Source: Heterohyrax brucei (taxonomy: Eukaryota > Chordata > Mammalia > Hyracoidea > Procaviidae). Taken from it: a DNA stretch of 64,000 bases. Positions 23,341-35,300 of this stretch are shown here, piece after piece. The stretch's first letter is position 1; each line of letters opens with the position of its first letter. A model generated the notes under the pieces. That model was not told where the DNA came from. It made no database searches and worked only from the letters and a program-made list of their open reading frames with translations. Both the position numbers and the translations under genes were made by a program. The stretch covers positions 21,425,431 through 21,489,430 of the forward strand of contig CM053146.1 in the NCBI GenBank assembly GCA_028571685.1. Direction: 5' to 3'.

Positions 23341-26300
23341 CCAGCTTTCTGGAGACAGCATGGCAATGTGAGTCCATCTTTAATTATCCTTCCTCCAAGA
23401 TTTTATAATTTTCAAGAATCCATGCTTTTTCTCGAGAATTTTATTTGAGATCAAATACTGGGTGCTATGGGCATGTGTTCGATTACTTAGTACTGAGGGC
23501 AGGTGATGCCAACAGCAATGTCACTTTAGAGATAGAATGAGAAAGCTATATTTTTAAAATGTCATGATCTCATGTCCTTATTTCCAATTCAACTCCTGTT
23601 TTCCTGAGTCCATAAACTTACCTTGTTCTAATATAAAAGGTTTTCAATTCTTTGTCTTTATGAGATACTGGCTTTTCTTTTTGTCACAGTATACGACATT
23701 CTTTTATTCACTTTAATGTACCATGTGGTAATACTGAGCCACAGGCCTTGGATTAGACTCTGCAACCTGCACTTAGGCTGCACTGCACACCACTCCTCTT
23801 CTCCTTATGATCTTTATTTTCCCCATTGACTGTCATGCTCCACTGTCTTCCTGATAACAGAATCTTGGACTTGTGGTGATGGCTGTAATTGTGAGTCATT
23901 TGATTGAGGAATGTCAGCTTACTGAGGTATACACAGAATTGCTTTATTTTTCCAGTAATTGCTAAGAACTGTGCTCTTCAAACAGTCTATTTTCCTGCTT
24001 AGTAGCAGGCTTTCTTAATGATACACTGTCCAAATCTGTAATTTGTCAGTTAATATCAGTTATTAAGACAGCTTCATTATGGTTAAGACTCAGTCTTATT
24101 GTCTGTTTTAAAACTTCATCCCCATGTTTTACACAAAACTGCCCCCCTACCACCTCAGTGCCCCACCACTGATGTAAACTAGACTTGTAGTTCTGACTGC
24201 TTGGAATGTGTATCTATGGGCTGATATCTTACAATTTGGCTTTTGTGGAAGGGCTTTTTCTTCTGGTAGGAAGGACTGAATGAGACAAAAGTTGTTTTCT
24301 TAAATAACTGTTGTCCTGCTACTTGTGGGTCACAGTGTGAACAGTTCATGTTGTGGTTACAACCCAGAGACAGTGGCCAAGTTCCCATTCCCTTGTTAAT
24401 TCTTCTGCTCATCTAGCTTGATGTTTGTGAAGCAAGACTGTGAAGCAAGATGATCTAGTCCTCTAGATTTAGAACCCAGGGAAAGGTGAGCAAACAATTC
24501 ATTTAAGGCTCCAGAGTCACCATCTGGGAGTGACAAGACAGGCCCTGACCTGAGAATCTGGTTAGTCTTGTGGTTGTAGGTGAGTGTATCACACTGATGG
24601 AAGGGCAAGGCCTTCTGGGGTGCAGGTGGATAGCGGAGGGCACAGAAGCCACGTTGGTGCTCTAGGCATGGGAACCTTGACAGAAGCCTATCCCTAGTTC
24701 CAACGTTAACTCAGGGCAAATTCTACCACTACAGAGAGTAAATATAAAGAGAAGGGCCTGCCTTTTTTAGTATATAATAAGCTACCTTGTGTGAACTTCT
24801 GCCTTTGGTTCTTCGAAAAAAACAGCTTGGTCAGAGGTCTGGCTTGGGAGGTTGCCCAGGCCTGAGTCAATTGACATCTTCTGGGTAATCAAGGATTAGT
24901 TGGGCTGTAATCTTGCTAGGAAGGAATCCTCTACTTGGAATTGACAAGAGAGGACCTATAAAACTGGCTGACATCACAGAGCAGGGGGATCTCATGATCA
25001 GCATAAGCCTGGAGGGTAGTGTATCTATCCTTTGGACATACAGCCCATGCTCAGAACCTCCCAGATTCAGGAAAAGAAGCTGTAACACATCAGATAGAGA
25101 CAATGAACAGGCCCAGAGGTGGCAAAAACCCTGGCTGAGGTAAGTAACATCCCTAGTGATGGGCTAAAGTGGCACAAAGAGCAGAGAAGGAACAGCGAGA
25201 GACCACAGGCAGTGACTATGGGCTCTGGCCCAGAGGCTGGGAAAGAAGCCCAAAGGCGGCTGTATGAGAGTTGTGTAGCAGTCTTCCCACCGAACTTTGG
25301 GGCACCCTGTAGCAGGAGTTACCCACAGAGCAGTTCTGTTTTGAGAGCTATTGTGATGCTGGCCTAGAGTTGGGGCTACATGAGGGCTATTCTGAGGGTG
25401 CTGGTTGAGAGCTAGACCAGGCAGTGATGGGAGCAGAGCAGGCCAATAGGAATTGCCGAGAAAGAGAGCAAATGAGTGCAATAGCAGCAGCCATGACTGC
25501 CCTGTGATGGCAAGAGTGAACATCTGTTTAGGGGAAGGTAAGCAGGCTTCTTTTGAGACATAAGCAGGTCCACTTTTAAGGGTCAGCAGGCCCTCTTCAG
25601 TGGTACAAAGTGGGTCACTCGTCCAGGAGCTTCCATTACTCCTGGACAGCTTTCGGAGCCCAGGAGGACCAGCTCACCATCAATCTGATCCTTTGATTTG
25701 CAGTCTTTTTTTTTTTTTTTTATAGTAACCTGGCTTTTGTTTTGTCAACACGGTGTATCTTGTGTGTACAGCTCCCTTGACTAGATGGGGGTAGCACCTG
25801 TGGAGGGGTTAATGCTACCGGCTGGGGTCCTCATCCTGCTAATCTTGCTGCTTGGGATCTCAGGACTGCCTCTGGGGCACTCTGTGTGTATACTGTATTT
25901 TGTGGGACTTTAGCAGTAGAGACATTGACAGAGCAGACCACTGTGTGTGTGTGTGTGTCTCTAAGGAACTTGCACTGTTGATTAAGGGGAGAGTGAACAG
26001 TGTGTGACTACCATCTCTATACATCTCAGGGTCTTCTTTTGCATTACTTTTTCGAAAGTCTTTTCACAGCAGATTTAACAAATTTCCTTCAAACAGAGTA
26101 CTGTAAACAAACATTATTTGTGGAAATGTAGCACTTTTGGATGTTTCACTCTACCTCTGGGTTCATGCCTTGGCCAAGCCCTGAGATCTGGGCAAGCTCT
26201 TTTGGTGGTTAAACAACAGACTCCCCGAGGTTTTCCTAGGAAAAGAGGGTTGTTTTAAGGCCTGGCCCTGTGACTGGCTGGACCTGGGGCTGCTCAGGGA

Positions 26301-27189
26301 CAGGGAGGCTCAGGTTTCATACTGGCCCTTCTTGGTCTCTCTGCTTTTATTCTGTGTTTTCCAAATACTGTAAAACTATCTCCCCTGTGCCTCATAACTG
26401 CAGCTGCTGCCAGTCCACCCTGGCTGCCCCACTGGCTTCCTGACTTCCTAAGTGGCCACCTTCTGTCTCTGCTGCTAACGTGTTCAGTATCTACTCCCTA
26501 GTCCAGATTCCTAAGAGAAGGAATTTGATTAGACAATCTATCTTTTCACATGCCAATGTCCCTGTTCTGCATGTTGGTCAACAGCTTTGCATACTCTGAC
26601 CTGATTCACTGTGAGGAGGGGCGTGGGCACTGCAGACTCTTTGGCCTTGGAGGTAAGTGGCTGCCCCTTTCTTCCGTGCTTCTAGATAAAGGGGCCTCCT
26701 GTGAGATGGCATTGAACAAAGCTAGGTTTCCTTGCCTTCATGAGGGACCCATTGTCTATGGTGTCATCCAGTGACAGGAAGGCACATGGCCATTGTCTGA
26801 CCTGAAATGGGATGGCTAGAAGCTCAAGAGAAAGAAAGACCTGAGACTGTCTCTCCTCCACAGCTTTGGAAGAGATGTGAGAGAGCACTGAGCCAATCAG
26901 CGCATACCTCTGTCGTCAGAGGCCTACCCCCAAACCATCCTACTCTTAAACATTTACCTGAGCTCATCTTCCCAAGCTCTAGCTGAAGAGAAAGACTTAG
27001 TGTTCTTCAGAGCAGTGTTTCATCCCCTCACAACATAGACAAGTGTTTTTCATTCCTAGCTCCCAACTTAGCTATTAGAGAATGGCAGATGCTTAGGTAG
27101 AGGGTGGGGAGAAAAATGGGAAAGACAGTTGGTGGGTAATGAAGTCAGCTTCACTCCTTCAACAAATAAATATTGAGATCCTAATGAGG
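23341..27189. other. Anonymous intergenic sequence
   Basis: Almost 4 kb without a recognised gene or large repeat. It contains a T-run at 25706-25722 and a (TG)n tract at 25942-25959. Short open frames on both strands lack recognisable domains. Confidence 0.4.
25942..25959. repeat. (TG)n microsatellite
   Basis: Nine TG units without interruption. Confidence 0.9.
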
Positions 27190-27335
27190 GCTAACATTTA
27201 TTGTGTACTTACTGTATTCCAGACACTGTGCTACAAATGATCACCTCATTTAACTTTACAACAATCCCATAAATACTGTTAAAATCCCCTATTTATAAAA
27301 GGTGAAGAAACTGCATGAACTTGATACATTTGTGG
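27190..27335 (+). repeat. MIR SINE fragment
   Basis: 'taacatttattgtgtactta', 'ccagacactgtgctacaa', 'cctcatttaactttacaaca', then 'ggtgaagaaactg' follows the MIR core in order. Confidence 0.85.
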
Positions 27336-27427
27336 AGGGTACATGCTATGTGTCTCAGAAGCTTACGAGGACCATTGAGAAAACATTTCCAAAATAGAAA
27401 GTCCTATACAAGGAATCTATTATAATT

Positions 27428-27607
27428 GTGGAAGCCCTGGAGGCATAGTGGTTAAACGCTATTTCTACTAACCAAAAAAGGTCAGCAGTTTGAATCTGCC
27501 AGGCAATCCTTGGAAGCTCCATGGAGCACTTCTATTCTGTCCTATAGTGTTGCTATGAGTCAGAATCAACTTGATGGCAGTGGGTTTGGGTTTTTTTTTT
27601 GGTTTTT
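27428..27607 (+). repeat. AfroSINE copy
   Basis: Nearly complete: 'gaagccctggaggcatagtg' through 'cttggaagctccatgg' to 'ctatgagtcagaatcaactt' and a T-rich tail. The flanks 'attataatt' and 'attacaatt' look like a diverged target duplication. Confidence 0.92.
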
Positions 27608-28235
27608 ATTACAATTATGTGTAATTATGAAGCAATTGCAGGGGATTCTCTTGAGGTACTTTGGTTTTATATTTGGCCTTAGAGAGAGAGGAGAGATAGA
27701 ATATGTTAATTTGAGCAAATGTCAGAGAGGGGTATCTAGCAGTTTTCAGAGACCCTTATTTAACTCTGTGATCCTCATTCACTCAGCCAGTTATTGATTA
27801 CATCCATATCTCCTGTTGCATGCAGAATAACTGATTCCACAGGGAGCCCCTAAACTTCATGGAGCCAACAATTTCCCTGATGAAATTTTTTCTATGAAAT
27901 TGACGATGGAAGAAAATACGCTTAAGGCTTCCTTGTCTTTCCACACAAATTTGACCTGATAAAAGAAAGAGAAGGGCAGATGATGATTCATCTTTGGCAG
28001 GGATCCAAGGCTTCAATTTGGGGGGCAGAAGAGACCTTTCTTATGACATACACCAGGTGGCACCAAATCTCCAACAGAAGCAATACAACTTTGGGGCCAC
28101 AATCTTAAGACGGCCCTTGGAAGGCAGAGAGAGAAATAAAAGAAATTCTGGAGAAACAGAGACAAATATAAATACATGCATTGATGTTAAGAACAGGTTC
28201 AAAGTCAAGCAACGAACCCTGACCAAGACCAAATC

Positions 28236-28391
28236 AACCAAAACCAAACCCACTGCCATGAAATTGATTCCTACTCATAGAGACCCTAAATATCAGAGCA
28301 GAACTGCCCTGAACGAGTGCCTGGAGGATGCAAACTGCCAAGCTATTGGTTAGCAGACATAGCCCCTAATCACTATGCCACCAGGGTTTCC
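28236..28391 (-). repeat. AfroSINE copy
   Basis: Reverse orientation: 'aaattgattcctactcatag', 'tggttagcagacatagcc', then 'gccaccagggtttcc'. Confidence 0.9.
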
Positions 28392-29086
28392 TGACCAAGA
28401 CAATAAACATAAATAATACAATGCTAGGGCCCAGGAAGGAGAGGTATGGGGTCAGGGCTTAGTAACAGCTGGCTGGGTGCTGCTGAATGCCGTGAGGTGG
28501 ACAAAGTGGTTTTCAACCGGGACATTGAGGGGAGCAATTCCCTGAGCCTGCACTGACTGGGCCCTCCCTGTAGTGGCAAGCTCTAGGTACCCAGAGATCA
28601 AAAGACTTACCTCTGTATCAGAGGTAAGAGCAAAGCCCAGGGGCAGAGGCCTGGGAAGCCTGAGCTGAGTGAGTAGGGCTATGAGAAGGTGGTGGAAGTC
28701 TTAGAGAACCCCATGTGCAAAGGCTTCCAGGCCACCATGCAAACTCTGGCTGCCCCACAATGCCTTCTCATTCTCAGGGTCTTCTCACCAGTCGGCCCCA
28801 GGTATAGCTACTGGAGGTACCAATGACCATGACAGTTGTGCCGTTTGTGGGAGTGGCTGCCAAGGCCCAATTCTGCAGCGCTCAGAGAACAGACGGGAGG
28901 AGGCTCCTCCCACCCATGTCCCCACCTCCGGCCCTGAGCCCTGCCCCTCCAACCCCTCACAGGACAGCTGTCAGTCTGCCTCCTAGCCCCGAAGCACAGC
29001 AGCTCTTGCCTTGCTCAGGCAGTCTTTGTTCTGGCAGTAAGTCTTGCACCAAGAAGGTTCAAACATGGCCATCGTGTTAATGACAT
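28392..29086. other. GC-moderate anonymous sequence beyond the CFAP221 3' end
   Basis: Unique-looking sequence, relatively GC-rich at 28850-29000. An 85-codon plus-strand frame (28823-29080) is Pro- and Ser-rich with no recognised domain, so I do not call a gene. Confidence 0.4.
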
Positions 29087-29092
29087 TTTATT
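29087..29092 (-). terminator. CFAP221: Poly(A) signal of CFAP221
   Basis: AATAAA on the minus strand, 135 bases after the stop codon of the last exon. It is the first such hexamer downstream of the stop and would give a short 3' UTR of about 150-160 nt. Confidence 0.75.
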
Positions 29093-29226
29093 TTTAAAAA
29101 GAAAAATCATCATTAAAAATACATATATATCATCTACATTTCAACTACTTTCTCTAAGAACTTTAACGGACGGGAAGGAACACAGTGCTGCACAGGAAGT
29201 GAGTGAGAAGTGACTGAAGGCAGGCT

Positions 29227-29335
29227 TTACTGTAGAATCAGGTACGGGTTGAGAGCTTTTCCCCGCAGAGTCTTCATCTCCTCAAACACTTTTTCTCCCA
29301 TGTTCTCAGGTAGCTGCGCTTGGTCCTTCACTTCT
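29227..29335 (-). CDS. CFAP221: CFAP221 last coding exon
   Basis: The acceptor 'gctatttag' ends at 29336. The first base completes a Lys codon split across the intron. Then come 35 codons ([13 protein letters not shown] to NPYLILQ) and TAA at 29229-29227. Confidence 0.85.
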
Positions 29336-32300
29336 CTAAATAGCAAACACCAGACAAAGAATATGAGGACAATATTAAAGTGCTCAGCTCACTAGCCAGT
29401 GCCCTTCTGCTGAGTTCAGCGCTGTCTGGGATATTCAGTGAATGCTTTTATACAACAGGTTTAAAGCTATAATTACAGTGAAAAAACTCAGCTTCTAAGT
29501 GATGCAAACAAGTCTTCTGATCTCAGCTGCACCAGCTTGTTAGTGTGGATAAATTATCTAACTTTTTAGAGTCTTTATTTCCTGATGTATCAGGAAAAAA
29601 AAATCCAAACAAATTAGTCACCAACAAATCATTTCCAGCTCTTGGTGACCTCACATGTGTCAGGGTAGAACTGTGATGTACAGAGTTTTCAATAGCTATT
29701 TTTTTAGAACTAGATTGACAGGCTTTTCTTGTGAGGTGCCTCTAAGTGGATTTGAACTGCCAGTCTTTTGGGTAGTAGCCAAGTACTTAACTGTTAGCAC
29801 CACCTAGGGACTTTCTTGATATGTAAATGGTGATAACTTCTACCTCCCAGCATTGTTGTGAAGGTAAAATAAGAAATCACTCACAGGGATTTAGATGCCG
29901 TGTTGTCTTCTCAATGGTTTATCAGCATTAATTGGTTTCCTACCTTTATGAATAAAATAGGCATAATATTTGTAATCCTGACAATGATTTAAGAAAGGTA
30001 GAGGCTGAGAGGGAGGGCTATGCACCTGGATTGCTGGATGTGCCGGGGGTTCTTGGGTAGAAATGTGGTAAAGAACACAGCTGTCAATTAAGGGGTGATG
30101 ACAAGTGGGGCTGAGAGCTGGGAAGTATCTGGGCTTCTTAGTGGCCGGCTAGTGTCTTGGTGAGCTTGGACCAAGGGTTAGGGTGAACCTGGAGACGCAG
30201 CTCAGAAACTGTTGTCTTGTTTCCTGCTATTCCAATATCTAAGAGAAAATGATGACTGTGTTTGATTGAAAGCACAGATGTCTTTTCTGAAAACTATGGG
30301 CTCAGCTGTATGATCTTCATGGTAGAGCAGGCAGAAGAATACAATATAAAACTGCATGTTTTTGTTAGTGGCTATCAGGAGTGGGAGGGAGGGGGAAAGA
30401 GGCAGCTTTTGCTTAGGGGTGCTGAGTTTAGGTTAATGGTGGTGAAATAATCTGGTAAAAAAAAGTAGCAAGAATGGCTACACAATATGAACAATGTCAT
30501 CCATGTCACTGAATTATCCATGCAGAAACTGTTGAGCTCATGTGTTGTGTCTATTTTCAGCACAATAGACACCCCCCCCCCCACAAAATTCCATGCTCCT
30601 GCCCGAAACCTTTTCTAAAGAGGGTGAAATGTGAAGTCCTAATAAATGCCTAACAGTTTTGGAAAATCCCAAATATCTGAAAATGAGGAATTAAAATATT
30701 CCTTAATACAAGCAACTAAAACAAACAAACAAAAAAACAGTTAATACCACTTTAAGAATTATGTCTAAAAATATATTGGTCATATCTCCCTTAAAGATAT
30801 TAATGATTTGTAGAGATTGTGATGATCTAAGGAATGTTGAATGATGTGTCAGCAACTAAAAACAACCTCAGTTTCTTGGAGGTTTAGACTTTTTAGAACA
30901 CAACTACCCTTAGCAGATCTTGTAGGGGCTGAGATCACCATTGAGGCAGCAAGGAGTTTCTTGGATTACTAGCAGGCAGAAAGAGAGAGCACCTGCAACA
31001 GTAAACGTTTACCAGAAACCAAACGGGCAGCACTCCTTGCGGGGGGAACTAAGCAGCATTTATGTGCTGTTTTGTTTTGCCCATGAATGTTTAAGCTCTG
31101 GCTGTGTATGTGTCTGATTTGGGGACTCTATTGGCTTCTAGCTGATGGAGGTGAAGAAGGGGGACAGGTAAGGACAAAGAAGACAAAGCCAAACATGGGA
31201 TAATGCTTATCAAGTTGAAGAACATTTCAGAATCAAGTAACCTGTGAAAATAGTCTATGGGATATCAACCTATTAGAATACTCTGTAGCCAGTAAAACGG
31301 TAATTCTGTTACCAATTTTGACACATGGAAAAATATACGTAAAATAATTTTAGCTGCAAAACAAGTGAATTCAGAATACTAGGGATATATTGACTGCACA
31401 CATATGAAATACATGGGTACTTTGAAAAACTGAAAAAACTAGAAGTTAATGTGATGTGCAGAGAGAGTTTATTGTGTGTTAGCTTATTTTCTTTTGGTAA
31501 AGTAGTTGAAATTAGTTAGAAGAGAAAAAGAACAACACACTCCCTTGGGGGAATACATAAAGTAGTACTTCTGTTTCATCTTATAATAATCAAGTCGCAT
31601 TCAGCAGTAATTATGTAGTATAAAAGGTGAAAAACCATTTAAGGTGCAAGTGAATATAGAGTATTAGACACAACCCTGCTCACATGCAAGCTATTCTATG
31701 TCCAGGAGGAAATGTTTTAAAAAAGAAAATAAAGGGGGTAGTGGTGGTATTTCAAACTCTTGGTTTGAAACCTGAAACAAAAGATAAAACAAAAGATAAA
31801 GTGGATCTCATTGCTGAGGTGTAAGGGGTGCTAGGTGCTATGTAGCATAACAGAGTATTTTACTGAATTAATTAACTGTTAAAGCAAATGCTCACTAAAA
31901 CATCACTAACATTTTTCATTCCATATAGGGTCACTATGAGTCAAAATCAGTTCAATGGGAAGGAGGTGTTTTTTTTTTTTTTTTCCCCTTTTAACTCTTT
32001 TGAGCACAGCCCTGGTGGTGCAGTGGTTAAAGAACTTGGCTTCTACCCCAAGTGCCAGCAGTTGGAATCCATCAGGTGCTCCTTGAAAACTCTGTGGGGC
32101 AGTTCTGCTCTGTCCTATAGGGTTACTGTGACTCAGAATTGACTCAAGAGCAATTGGTTTTGTTTGGTTTTTGTTTTCTCTAACTCCCTTTTATCAGAGA
32201 CTGCCAACTTCTGAGATGTCTTGGTTTCTGCAGGCCTCTGAAATTATCACAGACAACTCAAAGGAACACCACATTATTTTAGGATATCGAACATTTCTTT

Positions 32301-35300
32301 TGGAAGAGGTAACTTCCCCAGTTGAAAAAACATCCTAAACAAAATTAGAAGACAAGCTGGAAAACAAATTTGCAACTTCATAAGAAAGACTATGCATTCT
32401 TAATACATAAAGAACTCTTACAAATGAAGAAGAAAACACTTAAAATAAAATATGCAAAAAGACAAATAGCCCTCTCAGAAAAGAAGAAAAATAGCTAATA
32501 ATCATTGAGGACTCTAATATCACTAGTAGCAAAGAAATGGAAATTAAGACAATGAAATGGTCTTTTATTTTTTTCATATTTTAAAAATGAAATGTTTTGG
32601 AAACCCTGGTGGTGTAGTGGCTAAGTGCTATGTCTGCTAACCAGAAGGTTGACACTTTGAATCTGTCAGGTGCTCCTTGGAAAGTATGGAGCAGTTCTAC
32701 TCTGTCCTACAAGGTCACCATGAGTTGGAATCAACTCGATGGCACTGAGTTTGGTTTTGGTTTTAGTCTGTGTTTTCTAAGTGTTTGAATTGTAGGCACT
32801 TTTTAAAAATTTTTTGACTTATTTTGTTGTTTCTGAGAATATACATAGCAAAATATACACCAATTCAAGCTTTTACATGTACCATTTGACACTGATTATA
32901 TTCGAGTTGGGCAATCATTCTCAACCTACTTTCTGAGCTATTTCTTTCTCATTAATATAAATTCACTGCCCACTAAGATTCCTATCTATCCTATTGAATT
33001 GATTTTTTTGATTTGATTCCACATAACCGTTTATGGTTGAGGTGATACCAACTCACAGCAGTCCCATATTTATAGTTCTTAAGAGAGCAAATACTCAAGG
33101 TAGACATTTTTGCTAGTTAAGCTAAACTGCCACTGTGTCAATCTATCTTGTCAAGAGTCGTCCTCTTTTTCACTCTCCCTCCACTCTTCCAAGCATGATA
33201 TCTTTTTCCAGGGACTGATCCTTCTTGACAACATATCCAAAGTATGTGAGACACAGTCTTACCATCTTTGCTTCCAAGTAGCATGCTGGTTGTACCTCTA
33301 GAACAGATCTGTTTGTCCTTCTGGCTGTCCATGGTACATTGAACATCCTTTTCCAACACCACAATTCAAAGGTATCAATTCTTCTTCTGTCTTCTTTGCT
33401 CACCGTCCAGCTTTTGCATGCATATGATGTGACTGAGAATACCAGGGCTTGGGTCGGGCGTACTTCACTCTTCAAGGTAGCATCTTTACTTTTCAATGCT
33501 TTAAAGAGATTCTTTGCAGCAGATTTTCCCAATGCAATGTGTCTTTTGATTTCTTGACTGCTGCTTTCATGGGTGTTGATTGTGAACCCAAGTAAAATGA
33601 AATCCTTCACAACCAAGTAAAATGAAATCCTTGACAACCTCAATCTTCTCTCCATTTATGACGATGTTGCTTACTGGTCCAGTTGTAAAGATTTTTGTTT
33701 TTGTGATGTTAAAGTGCAATCCATACTGAAGTCTGTGGTCCTTGATCTTCATTAGTAAGTATTTCAAATCTTCACTTCCAGCAAGTAAGGTGGTGTCATC
33801 TGTGTAATGGAGGTTGTTAATGAGTCACCCTCCAATCCTGATGTCTCATTCTGCTTCGTATAATCCAGCTTCTTGGATGGGCTCAGCATGCAGGCTGAAA
33901 AGGTATGGTGACAGGATACAGTCTTAAAGCACATCTTTCCTGACTTTAAACCAGGCAGTGTACCCTTGTTCTGTTCGTATGACTGCCTCTTGATCCATAT
34001 ACAGATTCTTTAAGAGCACAATTAAGTGTTCTGGATTGACACAGTGGCCCCGATTGACACAGTGGCTGCAACAAGGGGCTTAAGCATAAAAACAGCTGTG
34101 GACATGGCACATGACTGGGCAATGTTTCGTTCTGTTATTTATAGGGTCACTATGAGTTGGAACTGACTTGATGGCATCGTCATCAACAACAGCAACAAAC
34201 TAAACTGCAGGTTGGTTTTAAGAATTCAGGGACCATTTTTGGTTTAAGGTTTAAAGATTATCTCAGGGCAATGGTTTCAGGGGTTCATGATTCCTCCATG
34301 GTTCCAGAAAGTCTAGAGTTCATAAAAATTCAGAATTCTGCATTTTCCCTCTTTTGATATTTTTCTGTAGAATCTGTGTTCAAAATATTCAGTAATGATA
34401 GCCAAGTACCATCTGGTCTCATGGCAGTGGAAGCGACTGTTCATAGTGGCAGTTAGCCACACTGAATGCAGGTACTCCTGACCTCCTGATATGCTGATAC
34501 ATTTTCTGAATGGTAACTTAGCCATCAATATTAAAAACTTAAAATGTACATTGATCTAGCACTTATGTTTTTACCTGGTAAGTTTTCAGAAAATTCTGGC
34601 ACAAAGATGTTTGCTGTAGCATTGCCTGTAACAGCAAAACACTGAAATGTGCCCAATAATGGGAGTTGGTTAACTAAGTCATCATACATCTATCCAGTGA
34701 AATACAAATATATTTATATTTATAAATGCATATATATTACTACATATAGAAAACAATAAACATTATGACTTGTTTTTTGTTATGTGTGTATATATACATA
34801 TACAGAAATGTTTAGAAGGCCACATATCAAAATGTAAAGTTACTACCACATGACCCCCAGCCTCCACCAGCCTGAGCCTAGAAGAACCAGATGGTGACTG
34901 GCCACCATCACCCATTCTTCTGACAGGGATCACAATACAGAGTCCCAGACAGTGGGAGAAAAATGGAGAACAAAATTTCAAACTCATACAAAAAAGAGAA
35001 GACTTACTAGTCTGACAGAGACTGGAGGAACCCTGAGACTGTGGACCCAGATATCCTGCTAACTCAGAAATGAAGCCACTCTGTCAGCCAAAGAAAGATT
35101 ACACAGGCCTATAAACAAACAATTACACATGTTGAGGAGTGTGTTTCTCAGTTCAGTCAAGTATATGAGACCAAATGAGCAATACCTTCCCAAAAGCTGA
35201 GATGAAAAGGCAGGAAGGGATAGGAAAACTGGACAAACGGATGCAAAGAGGCATGGGGGGAAAGGGAAAGGGGGAAGGCACTGACACATTAAAGAGATTG

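Noticed and set aside
27428-27607. tRNA gene
   Set aside because: The tRNA-like head is part of an AfroSINE. The same sequence is repeated throughout the window and lacks a full cloverleaf.
28823-29080. Possible gene or retrocopy downstream of CFAP221
   Set aside because: Pro- and Ser-rich frame without a recognised match. I could not support it.
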